Source: Mycolicibacterium agri (GTDB lineage Bacteria; Actinomycetota; Actinomycetes; Mycobacteriales; Mycobacteriaceae). From it: 64,000 bases of DNA. The notes beneath the pieces were generated by a model, which was not told the origin of the DNA, did not search any database, and saw only the letters and a list, made by a program, of their open reading frames with translations. The DNA is taken from contig NZ_PDCP01000014.1 in assembly GCF_002553505.1 (NCBI RefSeq), positions 54,398 through 118,397 on the forward strand, in the 5' to 3' direction. Both the position numbers and the translations under genes were made by a program. Every line of letters begins with the position of its first letter. Position 1 is the first letter of the stretch. Below, piece by piece: positions 8,112 to 16,771 of the stretch.

Positions 8112-9500
8112 TCAGCTGCGGCTCGATGCGGGGTGGTAGTCCAGCGGCGGTGGGGCGTCCGGCGTACCCGGGATCTCGGTGCCGTTGATCGGGCATCGGG
8201 CGGTTTCGGGCAGCCTGAACAACGCGACCAGGCCGACCACACAGGCCACGATCATGTAGAAGGCGGGCACCAGATCGTTGCCGGTCTCCATCACCAGCCA
8301 GTCGTTGAACGCCGGTGCCGTGCCGCCGAACAGCGATGTCGCGACGTTGTAGGCGATCGCGAAGCCGGCGTAGCGCACCTGCGTCGGGAACATCGCCGGG
8401 AAGGTCGCCGAAATGGTGGCCAGCTGCGGCACATACAGCAGCCCCAACACCGCGTAGCCGACGGTGGCCCCGACGGCGCCGGTGGCGATCAGCAGGAACA
8501 TCGGCACCGCCAGCACGATCAGCCCGATCAGCGAGACCCGCCACAGCGGCTTGCGCCCGAACCGGTCGGACAGGTGGCCGGTGAACGGCACGAACACCAT
8601 CATCGCCAGCATCCCGATGATGGGCACCACCAGTGACATGTCGGTGGACAGGCCGATGGTGTTCTTCAAATACGTCGGCATATACGTCAATAACGTGTAG
8701 TTGACGACGTTCAGCGCGACGACCAGGCCGCCCAGCCGCAGGATCGGCGCCCAGTAGTCGAGGAACAGCTGCTTGAACTCCGTGCCGACGCCCTCCTGGT
8801 CGTGGCCGCTGTCCTCCAGTTCCCGGAAGACGGGGGTCTCGTCCAGGCGGCTGCGCAGATAGAGGCCGATGAGGCCGAGCGGCGCGGCGACGAGGAACGG
8901 CAGGCGCCAGCCCCACGTTCCCATCTGATCCTCGGTGAGCAGGAGTTGAAAGCCGAGCATCAACAGCGCGCCGATCGAGAATCCGGCGAGCGTGCCGAAC
9001 TCCAGGAACGACCCGAGGAAGCCGCGTCGACGCGACGGCGCGTACTCGGCCATGAACGTTGCGGCGCCGCCGTACTCGCCACCGGTCGAAAAGCCCTGGA
9101 TGACACGCAAACACACCATGATGACCGGCGCCCAGATGCCGATCGAGGCATAGCTCGGCACCAGCCCCATGCACACGGTGGCGCCCGACATCAGCAGGAT
9201 CGTGGTCGCCAGCACGCGGCGGCGACCGAGACGGTCCCCGAGCGGGCCCCACACCAAGCCGCCGAAAGGACGCGCCAAAAACGACACCGCGAAGGTCATC
9301 AACGCCAGCAACGTCGCGCTGGCGGTGTCCCCGGGAAAGATCGCCGCCGAGATGTAGCTGACGCCGTAGGTGTAGATGCCGTAGTCGAACCACTCGGTCA
9401 TGTTGCCGATCGCCGACGCCGAGATGGCCTTCCTCAGTACGGGCGTCGATTCGTCGTCGACGGCGGGGGTTGACGCGTTGTCGAATTGTTCAGGTGGCAC
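8112..9500 (-). CDS. proP: MFS metabolite:H+ symporter, ProP-like (proline/betaine)
   Basis: The 462-residue protein belongs to the metabolite:H+ symporter branch of the MFS, with twelve predicted helices. Resemblance to E. coli ProP is visible in NMTEWFDYGIYTYG, FLARPFGGLVWGPLGDRLGR (motif A) and GFSTGGEYGGAATFMAEYAP. A ProP role in osmoprotectant uptake would fit the proXVWZ-type operon 3 kb away, but related symporters carry other organic acids, so the symbol is tentative. A 90-base gap separates it from the divergent hrpA gene. Confidence 0.8.
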   Translation of the reverse strand: MPPEQFDNASTPAVDDESTPVLRKAISASAIGNMTEWFDYGIYTYGVSYISAAIFPGDTASATLLALMTFAVSFLARPFGGLVWGPLGDRLGRRRVLATTILLMSGATVCMGLVPSYASIGIWAPVIMVCLRVIQGFSTGGEYGGAATFMAEYAPSRRRGFLGSFLEFGTLAGFSIGALLMLGFQLLLTEDQMGTWGWRLPFLVAAPLGLIGLYLRSRLDETPVFRELEDSGHDQEGVGTEFKQLFLDYWAPILRLGGLVVALNVVNYTLLTYMPTYLKNTIGLSTDMSLVVPIIGMLAMMVFVPFTGHLSDRFGRKPLWRVSLIGLIVLAVPMFLLIATGAVGATVGYAVLGLLYVPQLATISATFPAMFPTQVRYAGFAIAYNVATSLFGGTAPAFNDWLVMETGNDLVPAFYMIVACVVGLVALFRLPETARCPINGTEIPGTPDAPPPLDYHPASSRS

Positions 9501-9590
9501 GGATCCTCCCTCTTATCCATTTGCCTGTGCCACAGGTCTGTGTTCCCCCTCACGGGGTGGAGCAACCGGATAACGCCTACCCTGGCCGGA

Positions 9591-12500
9591 GTGGCCGAAA
9601 CGTCCGCTCGAGAGTTGCGCAAACGTCTCGACGGTCTGACCATCCGCGACGCCGCTCGTCTCGGCAGGCGCTTGAAGAACCTGCGCCGCCCCGAACCCGC
9701 GAGACTGCAGCAGCTCGCCGACCAGATCGCCGAGGCCGAGGCGCTCGTCGCCACCCGGCAAGCCGCAGTCCCGACTATCACATATCCAGATCTGCCGGTC
9801 AGCGACCGGCGTGGGGAATTGGCCGAGGCGTTGCGAAAGCACCAGGTGATCGTGGTGGCCGGGGAAACCGGCTCGGGCAAGACCACGCAGCTGCCCAAGA
9901 TTTGCCTCGACATCGGCCGCGGGGTCCGCGGCACCATCGGCCACACCCAGCCGCGCCGCCTGGCCGCCCGCACCGTCGCCCAGCGGATCGCCGACGAGTT
10001 GGGCACACCGCTCGGCGACACCGTCGGCTACAGCGTCCGGTTCACCGATCAGGTCAGCGACCGCACCCTGGTCAAGCTGATGACCGACGGTATCCTGCTG
10101 GCCGAGATCCAACGCGATCGCCGCCTGCTGCGCTACGACACCCTGATCCTCGACGAGGCCCACGAGCGCAGCCTCAACATCGACTTCCTGCTCGGCTACC
10201 TGCGCGAGTTGCTGCCGCGCCGCCCCGACTTGAAGGTCATCGTCACGTCGGCGACGATCGAGCCGGAGCGTTTCTCCGCGCACTTCGGCGGCGCTCCGAT
10301 CATCGAGGTGTCCGGTCGCACCTATCCGGTCGAGATCCGTTACCGCCCATTGGAAGTCGTCGTAGCGCCCGACGACGCCGATGACCCGGACGACCCGGAT
10401 CACGAGGTGGTCCGCACCGAGATGCGGGACCAGACTGAGGCCATCGTCGACGCCATCGAGGAACTGCAGAGCGAGCCGCCGGGCGACATCCTGGTGTTCC
10501 TGTCCGGCGAACGCGAAATCCGCGACACCGCAGAGGCTTTGCGTCACCTCAAGAACACCGAGGTGCTGCCGCTGTACGCGCGGTTGCCGACCGCCGAACA
10601 GCAGCGCGTCTTCGCCCCTCACACCGGCCGTCGAGTGGTGTTGGCCACCAACGTCGCCGAGACGTCGCTGACCGTGCCGGGCATCCGGTACGTCGTGGAC
10701 CCCGGCACGGCGCGCATCTCGCGCTATAGCCGCAGAACGAAGGTGCAGCGGCTGCCGATCGAGCCGATATCGCAGGCCTCCGCCGCGCAGCGGGCGGGCC
10801 GGTCCGGGCGCACCGCACCCGGCATCTGCATCCGGTTGTACTCCGAAGAGGACTTCGCGGCGCGTCCGCGCTACACCGACCCCGAGATTCTGCGGACCAA
10901 CCTCGCGGCAGTGATCCTGCAGATGGCGGCGCTGAAACTCGGCGACATCGAACACTTCCCGTTCCTCGACCCGCCGGAGCAACGCAGCATCCGCGACGGC
11001 ATCCAACTGCTGCAGGAACTCGGCGCCTTCGACCGCGACGGAGCGATCACCGACATCGGCCGCCGACTCGCCCAACTGCCGGTCGATCCGCGGCTCGCCA
11101 GGATGATCCTGCAGGCCGACGCCGAGGGCTGCGTGCGGGAAATTCTCGTGTTGGCCGCCGCGCTGTCGATACCGGACCCGCGGGAACGCCCAACCGACCG
11201 CGAGGACGCCGCGCGCCAGAAGCATGCCCGCTTCGCCGACGAGAACTCCGACTTCCTGTCCTATCTGAACCTCTGGCGCTATCTGAGCGAGCAACGAAAA
11301 GAACGCTCGGGCAACTCGTTTCGACGCATGTGCCGCGAGGAATTTCTGCACTATCTGCGCATCCGCGAGTGGCAGGACCTGGTCGGCCAACTGCGCAGCA
11401 TCGCCCGTGACATGGGCATCCGCGAGCAAGACGAGCCCGCCGATCCGGCGCGCATCCACGCGGCGCTGACCGCAGGCCTGCTATCGCACATCGGCATGCG
11501 CGCAGACGATTCCCCGCGCGGGCGAGGAGCGCGAGGAGCGGGACGAGCGGAGTTCCAGGGCGCGCGCAATACGCGGTTCGTGTTGGCGCCGGGCTCGGTC
11601 CTGACCAAGCGCCCGCCGCGCTGGGTCGTCGTCGCCGACCTGGTCGAGACCAGCCGGCTCTACGGACGGATCGCGGCGCGCATCCAACCCGAAGAGGTCG
11701 AACGCGTCGCCGCGCACCTGGTGCAGCGCGCCTACAGCGAGCCGCACTGGGACGCCCAGCGCGGCGCCGTGATGGCCTACGAACGGGTGACGCTGTACGG
11801 CCTGCCGCTGGTGGCGCGGCGCCGGGTGAACTACGGGCCGATCGAGCCGCAGGTGGCGCGCGAACTGTTCATCCGGCACGCCCTGGTGCAAGGGGAGTGG
11901 CAGACCCGCCACCACTTCTTCCGCGACAACGCCCGGTTGCGCGAGGAACTGGAGGAACTCGAGGAGCGGGCGCGGCGGCGTGATCTGCTCGTCGGCGACG
12001 ACGACATCTACGCGTTCTACGACGCCAGGATTCCCGCCGACATCGTCTCGGCGCGGCACTTCGACGGGTGGTGGAAGAAGCAGCGGCACAAGACACCTGA
12101 CCTGCTGAGGTTGACCCGCGATGATCTGCTGCGCACCGACGACACTGCGGCCGATGAGCGGCCCGACACCTGGGAGACGGGCGATCTCTCGTTGCCGTTG
12201 AGTTATCGCTTCGAGCCCGGCGCCGCCGACGACGGCGTGACGGTGCACGTCCCGCTCGACGTGCTCACCCGGTTGGGTGGCGATCAGTTCGCCTGGCAGG
12301 TGCCCGCGCTGCGGGAGGAGTTGATCACCGCGCTCATCCGCTCGCTGCCGAAAGATCTGCGCCGCAACTTCGTTCCCGCACCCGACACCGCCCGCGCGGT
12401 GCTGGCCCATATCGATCCGGACCGCGAGCCGCTGCTGGAGGCGCTACAACGCGAATTGCGGCGCCGCACAGGGGTCTTGGTGCCGCTTGACGCGTTCGAC

Positions 12501-13523
12501 ATGGACAAGCTGCCGGCGCACCTGCGGGTGACGTTTGCCGTCGAGTCGGCGGACGGCCGAGAGGTGGCCCGCGGTAAGGACCTGACGACGCTGCAGGAAC
12601 GGCTGGCGGGCACGGCACGCGACGCCGTAGCCGATGTGGTCGCCGGTGAGCTGGAACGTACCGGATTGCGGGGCTGGCCAGAAGATCTCGACGAGCTGCC
12701 GCGCGTGGTGGAGCGCACGGTCGGCGGCCGTGCGGTGCGCGGTTACCCCGCATTCGTCGACGCGGGCGCCGCGGTCGATGTGGCGGTGTTCGCCACGCAG
12801 GGTGAGCAAACCCAGGCGATGGGGCCGGGCCTCCGGCGGCTGCTGCGGCTGAGTGTGCCGTCGCCCACCAAAGCAGTTGAGCGGCAGCTCGACCCGCGAA
12901 CGCGGCTGACCCTTGGCGCGAACCCGGACGGCTCATTGACGGCGCTGATCGACGACTGCGCCGACGCCGCGACGGATTCGCTTGTGTCCGGAGCGGTTTG
13001 GACACGAGCGGAGTTTGCTGCGCTGCGCGATCGTGTCGCGGCAGAGCTGGTGTCGACGACGGCCGACATTGTGGGCCGCGTCGAGAAGGTGCTGTCGGCC
13101 GCACACGACGTGCAGCTCGTCCTGCCCGCCGATCCGCCGCCGGCGCAGAGCGAGGCGATCGCCGACATCCGCGCGCAGCTCGAGCGGCTGCTGCCTGCCC
13201 GCTTCGTCACGGCGACGGGAGCCGCGCGCCTGGCCGATCTCGTCCGCTACCTGACAGCGATCCGCAGGCGCATCGACCGGCTGCCCTACGCGCTCGAGGT
13301 CGACCGTGAGCGGATGCGGCGGGTGCACGCCGTGCAGGAGGCCTACGACGAGCTGGTGGCCGCGTTGCCGCCGTCGCGGCGGGCCGCCGCAGATATCCGC
13401 GACATCGCCCGCCAGATCGACGAGCTGCGCGTGAGCCTGTGGGCGCAGCAGCTCGGCACGCCGCGACCGGTCAGCGAACAGCGCATCTACAAGGCGATCG
13501 ACGCGGCTAGCATCACCGGATGA
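9591..13523 (+). CDS. hrpA: ATP-dependent RNA helicase HrpA
   Basis: A full-length DEAH-box helicase of 1310 residues, close to the family norm of about 1300. Motif I GETGSGKTTQLPK, motif II DEAH (in DEAHERSLNIDFLLGY), motif III SAT and the motif VI region SQASAAQRAGRSGR are intact. The helicase core is followed by the HA2 and OB-fold regions and the long C-terminal domain specific to bacterial HrpA. HrpA unwinds mRNA and rescues stalled or collided ribosomes. The frame is open upstream, but GTG at 9591 is the best start because the upstream residues are not conserved-looking. It overlaps the next gene by 4 bases. Confidence 0.95.
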   Translation: MAETSARELRKRLDGLTIRDAARLGRRLKNLRRPEPARLQQLADQIAEAEALVATRQAAVPTITYPDLPVSDRRGELAEALRKHQVIVVAGETGSGKTTQLPKICLDIGRGVRGTIGHTQPRRLAARTVAQRIADELGTPLGDTVGYSVRFTDQVSDRTLVKLMTDGILLAEIQRDRRLLRYDTLILDEAHERSLNIDFLLGYLRELLPRRPDLKVIVTSATIEPERFSAHFGGAPIIEVSGRTYPVEIRYRPLEVVVAPDDADDPDDPDHEVVRTEMRDQTEAIVDAIEELQSEPPGDILVFLSGEREIRDTAEALRHLKNTEVLPLYARLPTAEQQRVFAPHTGRRVVLATNVAETSLTVPGIRYVVDPGTARISRYSRRTKVQRLPIEPISQASAAQRAGRSGRTAPGICIRLYSEEDFAARPRYTDPEILRTNLAAVILQMAALKLGDIEHFPFLDPPEQRSIRDGIQLLQELGAFDRDGAITDIGRRLAQLPVDPRLARMILQADAEGCVREILVLAAALSIPDPRERPTDREDAARQKHARFADENSDFLSYLNLWRYLSEQRKERSGNSFRRMCREEFLHYLRIREWQDLVGQLRSIARDMGIREQDEPADPARIHAALTAGLLSHIGMRADDSPRGRGARGAGRAEFQGARNTRFVLAPGSVLTKRPPRWVVVADLVETSRLYGRIAARIQPEEVERVAAHLVQRAYSEPHWDAQRGAVMAYERVTLYGLPLVARRRVNYGPIEPQVARELFIRHALVQGEWQTRHHFFRDNARLREELEELEERARRRDLLVGDDDIYAFYDARIPADIVSARHFDGWWKKQRHKTPDLLRLTRDDLLRTDDTAADERPDTWETGDLSLPLSYRFEPGAADDGVTVHVPLDVLTRLGGDQFAWQVPALREELITALIRSLPKDLRRNFVPAPDTARAVLAHIDPDREPLLEALQRELRRRTGVLVPLDAFDMDKLPAHLRVTFAVESADGREVARGKDLTTLQERLAGTARDAVADVVAGELERTGLRGWPEDLDELPRVVERTVGGRAVRGYPAFVDAGAAVDVAVFATQGEQTQAMGPGLRRLLRLSVPSPTKAVERQLDPRTRLTLGANPDGSLTALIDDCADAATDSLVSGAVWTRAEFAALRDRVAAELVSTTADIVGRVEKVLSAAHDVQLVLPADPPPAQSEAIADIRAQLERLLPARFVTATGAARLADLVRYLTAIRRRIDRLPYALEVDRERMRRVHAVQEAYDELVAALPPSRRAAADIRDIARQIDELRVSLWAQQLGTPRPVSEQRIYKAIDAASITG

Positions 13524-13828
13524 GCGAGCCGCCGCTGACCGACGACGGGCACTACGTCGTCATCAAGGGCCGACGGTGGCGCGCGACCGATCCCGCGATC
13601 CCGGAGGCTCGGCGGACGGAGTTGACCCGCATCCTGATGGCTTGGCGTCGCGAGGTGCGGCGTAGGAAAGGCACCGCCGAGGAGGCCGCGGCGCGCGCGG
13701 GCGTTCATGCGGCGAAAGTCGCACTCGGTGAACGGGGAACACCGCCGTGGTGGGAGCAGACCGACGCACAGCGGCGGGCACGCTGGGAGGCTGACGTGCC
13801 GGAGCCGGATGGCGGTGATTCGCCCTAA
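13520..13828 (+). CDS. Conserved small protein downstream of hrpA
   Basis: A 102-residue, charged, soluble protein with no signal peptide or membrane segment. The N-terminus has a compact beta-like stretch (GHYVVIKGRRWRATDPAIP), followed by an Arg-rich helix (residues 31-58) and a WWEQTD segment. The ATG overlaps the hrpA stop (ATGA), so translation is coupled. Similar short proteins are seen in mycobacterial genomes, sometimes labelled as Tol-like biopolymer transporter; nothing visible here supports transport. Function unknown. Confidence 0.75.
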   Translation: MSEPPLTDDGHYVVIKGRRWRATDPAIPEARRTELTRILMAWRREVRRRKGTAEEAAARAGVHAAKVALGERGTPPWWEQTDAQRRARWEADVPEPDGGDSP

Positions 13829-14223
13829 CCGTCGCGGTTTTCGCGGTCGCGGCGGTAGTCGGACAGCGTGTAGGTCTGACCCGATCGGCGTCGGCGTTCG
13901 AGTTCTTCGATCGCGCGCTTGCGTTCGTCGGCGGGGGCGTGGATCAGTTCCCGGTACAGGTCGTTGTCGACGGCGTAGACACCCTCGACGGGCTCGCGCA
14001 GATGCCGGCGGTAGATGATGGTTGCGTAGGCGAGAACGTCCTCGCCGGCGTTCTGTCTGCGGGTGAACTCCTCACCCAGCCGTTGCAGCGCCTCGGCGCG
14101 GGTACGCCCCGAGGCCGACCAGTCCGCGCCCGGATACGCCGCCGTCCACTCGTCGCCGACCTGACTGGTCTGCGGTTCCATGTGGAAGGCGTAGCGATGC
14201 AGGTCGCCGGCCTCAGCACTCAC
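13825..14223 (-). CDS. Conserved hypothetical protein with HicB-like N-terminal strand pattern
   Basis: The product from the GTG at 14223 is 132 residues; GAGGAGG five bases upstream fixes this start, although the frame is open further. Residues 15-45 (DEWTAAYPGADWSASGRTRA, then EALQRLGEEF) look like the HicB antitoxin-type domain in which a strand ending in YPG is followed by a T-x-x-EAL helix. The rest is charged and helical with a YRRDRENRDG end. No HicA-like toxin is seen next to it. It follows the 14237-14689 gene by 13 bases and converges on the small gene after hrpA, overlapping by 4 bases. Confidence 0.7.
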   Translation of the reverse strand: MSAEAGDLHRYAFHMEPQTSQVGDEWTAAYPGADWSASGRTRAEALQRLGEEFTRRQNAGEDVLAYATIIYRRHLREPVEGVYAVDNDLYRELIHAPADERKRAIEELERRRRSGQTYTLSDYRRDRENRDG

Positions 14224-14236
14224 TTCGTCCTCCTCG

Positions 14237-14689
14237 TCACAGCGACCCGCCGCTGTCGTCAGTGGGACTCCAGTATGTGCCGACGCCGAGGTCGGGATAG
14301 AGCACCGAGCACCGGTACATACCGAAGGTTCCTCTCGGTCGGATACACCACACCACCGGCCCGGCGGGGAGCGGTGCGAAAAGGGCACCGCTGTTCAAGC
14401 CGTGCACCGCGGGAGTCGGCTCGGGCGCTGGAAGGGTGGCGAGCGGATAGCGAAGAGAGCGAACGTGACTGGCGACTTGCGCTGCGGAGTTCTGGACCGA
14501 ATCGACGACTTCGACGGCTTGGGCCAGCTGTGACCGCAGCGCGGACAAAATCGCCCGCTGAATCGAAGGCGACGGGGCAGTCGCCCCGGCTTGAGTAGTC
14601 GCGCGTGCCTGCGCAATGAGCGTGTCGAGGCGTCGGGTCCCTGTCTGGGTTGCCGCTTTCGCCCACGCACACTCCTGCATGATGGCCAT
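14237..14689 (-). CDS. Hypothetical protein, possible first gene of a two-gene unit
   Basis: A 150-residue open frame not assigned to a family. Residues 10-75 are predicted amphipathic helix rich in Ala, Gln and Thr (TLIAQARATTQAGATAPSPS, then LRSQLAQAVEVVDSVQNSAA). The C-terminal part has a beta-like core with GTFGMYRCSVLYPDLGVG. The stop is 13 bases before the GTG of the next gene, with that gene's ribosome site in between, which supports an operon. No good ribosome site is seen at the ATG 14689, so the start is uncertain. Confidence 0.5.
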   Translation of the reverse strand: MAIMQECAWAKAATQTGTRRLDTLIAQARATTQAGATAPSPSIQRAILSALRSQLAQAVEVVDSVQNSAAQVASHVRSLRYPLATLPAPEPTPAVHGLNSGALFAPLPAGPVVWCIRPRGTFGMYRCSVLYPDLGVGTYWSPTDDSGGSL

Positions 14690-14820
14690 AGTTGATTATT
14701 GGGCCCTTGATCGGTGCCTTCGAGCACCAGTTTCCTCGCGCCGAACGTGCAGAATTTGTGGAAAATCGGCCGGAATTTCGCAACACCTTCACGTTGGGCG
14801 ACGCGGGTAGGGTCACGTCA

Positions 14821-15147
14821 GTGACGGTGTATGCGCTGAACCTCTTCGATGTCGCCGACCGCGACGAATACCTGGCCTACTCCAGACGCTCGCCGCAGGA
14901 GGTCGCCAAGCACGGCGGTCGCGTCGTCGCTCTCGGCCGGTTTCGGGAATCGATCACGGGGGACATCGCCCCTCGGACGGTGTTGATCCTCGTCGAATGG
15001 GACTCTCGCGAAGCCTTCCAGAGTTATTGCGACGACCCCGAATTGGCAGACCTGCACCCGCACCGGGACAACGGCGCGTCGTCGTATATTTGGCACTTGT
15101 TCGACCGTCTGGACGATCTGCGTCCCCTGCTCAAGACGGTGACGTAA
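14821..15147 (+). CDS. DUF1330-like small protein
   Basis: The 108-residue protein has the dimeric alpha/beta-barrel look of DUF1330: a first strand VTVYALNLFDV, then DRDEYLAYSRRSPQEVAKHGGRV-type helix and turn, then VLILVEWDSREAFQSYCDDPE. An upstream extension of the frame (to 14692) has no conserved features, so the GTG at 14821 is preferred. It is divergent from the 14237-14689 gene and lies 25 bases before the ThrE-like gene, so it may be the first gene of that unit. Enzymatic role unknown. Confidence 0.78.
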   Translation: MTVYALNLFDVADRDEYLAYSRRSPQEVAKHGGRVVALGRFRESITGDIAPRTVLILVEWDSREAFQSYCDDPELADLHPHRDNGASSYIWHLFDRLDDLRPLLKTVT

Positions 15148-15172
15148 CCGAGCCTGCGTATCCTGCACCTCG

Positions 15173-16771
15173 ATGGCCCTGGAACGAACGCCTGGCACCA
15201 ACCGCGTCCGCCGTGGACTGCGGCTGGCGCTGCGCGGTAGCCGCGATCCGGCGCCGGTCGCCGGTCAGCGCAGGCGCACCTCGGCGGAGTTGGGTGATCT
15301 GCACACCCGCAAGGTTCTCGACCTGACCATCCGCCTCGCCGAGGTGATGCTGTCGTCGGGGTCCGGCACGGCAGACGTCATCGCGACGGCCAGGGACGTG
15401 GCCCAGGCGTACCGGCTCACCGACTGCGTCGTCGACGTCATCGCCACCACCGTCATCGTGTCGGCGGTACCCACCGTTGACAGCGCGCCGGTGACGATCG
15501 TGCGGTCCGTGCACAACCGGTCCACCGACTACACCCGACTGGGTCACCTCGACCGGCTGATCCAGCGAATCACCACCGGCGGTGTGAGCGTCGACGAAGC
15601 CCACGACGCCATGGACGAGTTGACGCAGCGACCCCACCCGTATCCGCGGTGGCTGGCGACGGTGGGCTGGGCGGGCTTCGCGTTGGGCATCGCCATGCTG
15701 CTCGGCGGCACCTGGGTGACGTGCGTGCTGGCCGCCGTCACGTCGGCGCTCATCGACCGGGTCGGCCGGCTGCTGAACAAGATCAATACGCCGTTCTTCT
15801 TCCAGCACGTCACGGGTGCGGCGATCGCAACCCTGGTCGCCGTCGGCGCCTACCTCTACTCCGGGCTCAACCCGACCGCGCTGGTGGCTACCGGCATCGT
15901 GATGCTGCTGTCCGGGCTGACACTCGTCGGCGCGATGCAGGACGCGGTGACGGGGCATCTGCTCACGTCGATCGCGCGGCTCGGCGAAGCCGTGCTGCTG
16001 ACCTCGGGCATCGTCGTCGGCATCCTCGCCGGTCTGCAGGTCGCCGCGCTCAACGGGATCTCGATCTCGCTGCACGTCGACGCAACCGAATCGTTCATCG
16101 CGCCCCGCGGACTGCTGCACATCTCGATCGCGGTGTTCGGCGCGGCGTTGGCCGGCGCGTGTCTGACCGTCGCCAGCTATGCGCCGCTGCGCGCGGTCGC
16201 CACGGCCGGGCTCGTCGCCGGGATCGCGGAGCTGGTGTTGATCGGCCTGGGAAATGCCGGGTTCGGCCAGATCTTCGCCAGCGGTATCGCGGCGGTGGGC
16301 GTGGGTCTCATCGCGCCGTTGATCTCTATCCGGCGGCAAGCGCCCGCCCTGGTGACGGCGACGGCAGGCATCATGCCGATGCTGCCGGGTCTCGCCGTCT
16401 TCCGCGCGGTGTTCTCGTTCGCCGTCGACGGGAACATCGACAACGGCCTGCGCCAGATGATGACGGCGATCGCCATCGCGCTCGCCCTCGGCAGCGGAGT
16501 GGTGCTCGGCGAGTTCATCGGCTCCCCGCTGCGCTATCGGGCGGGACGGCTCGGCGACTTCGTGCGCAAGGAAGGACCGCCAGGGGTGCGCCGCGCCGTC
16601 GGCCGCGTCGCACGGCTACGCCCAGCCGAGGACCTGCCCGCGGGCGCGGTCGCCGGCCCGCGGGTGCGAAGTGTCGCGCTCGAGCCCGCACCGGACGAAG
16701 ACCCGCGCGACGCCGAGGACGACGCAGAGGACACAGAACACACGGAGGGCCAGGACGGCGATGAGCGATAG
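15173..16771 (+). CDS. Threonine/serine exporter family protein (ThrE-like)
   Basis: A 532-residue membrane protein with the two-part ThrE layout. Residues 45-160 form the soluble ThrE domain (starting TIRLAEVMLSSGSGTADVIATA), and about ten transmembrane helices run from residue 160 to 450. In Corynebacterium ThrE exports threonine and serine driven by the proton gradient. The C-terminal tail (residues 470-532) is acidic and probably disordered (DPRDAEDDAEDTEH). The last 11 bases overlap the start of the permease gene downstream. Confidence 0.9.
   Translation: MALERTPGTNRVRRGLRLALRGSRDPAPVAGQRRRTSAELGDLHTRKVLDLTIRLAEVMLSSGSGTADVIATARDVAQAYRLTDCVVDVIATTVIVSAVPTVDSAPVTIVRSVHNRSTDYTRLGHLDRLIQRITTGGVSVDEAHDAMDELTQRPHPYPRWLATVGWAGFALGIAMLLGGTWVTCVLAAVTSALIDRVGRLLNKINTPFFFQHVTGAAIATLVAVGAYLYSGLNPTALVATGIVMLLSGLTLVGAMQDAVTGHLLTSIARLGEAVLLTSGIVVGILAGLQVAALNGISISLHVDATESFIAPRGLLHISIAVFGAALAGACLTVASYAPLRAVATAGLVAGIAELVLIGLGNAGFGQIFASGIAAVGVGLIAPLISIRRQAPALVTATAGIMPMLPGLAVFRAVFSFAVDGNIDNGLRQMMTAIAIALALGSGVVLGEFIGSPLRYRAGRLGDFVRKEGPPGVRRAVGRVARLRPAEDLPAGAVAGPRVRSVALEPAPDEDPRDAEDDAEDTEHTEGQDGDER

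Noticed and set aside
9513..11459. Long open frame of 648 codons on the minus strand
   Set aside because: It lies wholly antisense to hrpA, whose helicase motifs are intact. Its composition (Gly, Val, Asp, Arg, Gln) is that of a GC-rich mirror frame, with no family resemblance.
13825..14223. Calling this gene a HicB antitoxin
   Set aside because: Only one strand-helix resembles HicB, there is no HicA-like partner, and the rest of the protein is unlike it.
15131..16339. Open frame of 402 codons antisense to the ThrE-like gene
   Set aside because: Mirror-frame composition and no ribosome site; the plus-strand gene is clearly a membrane exporter.
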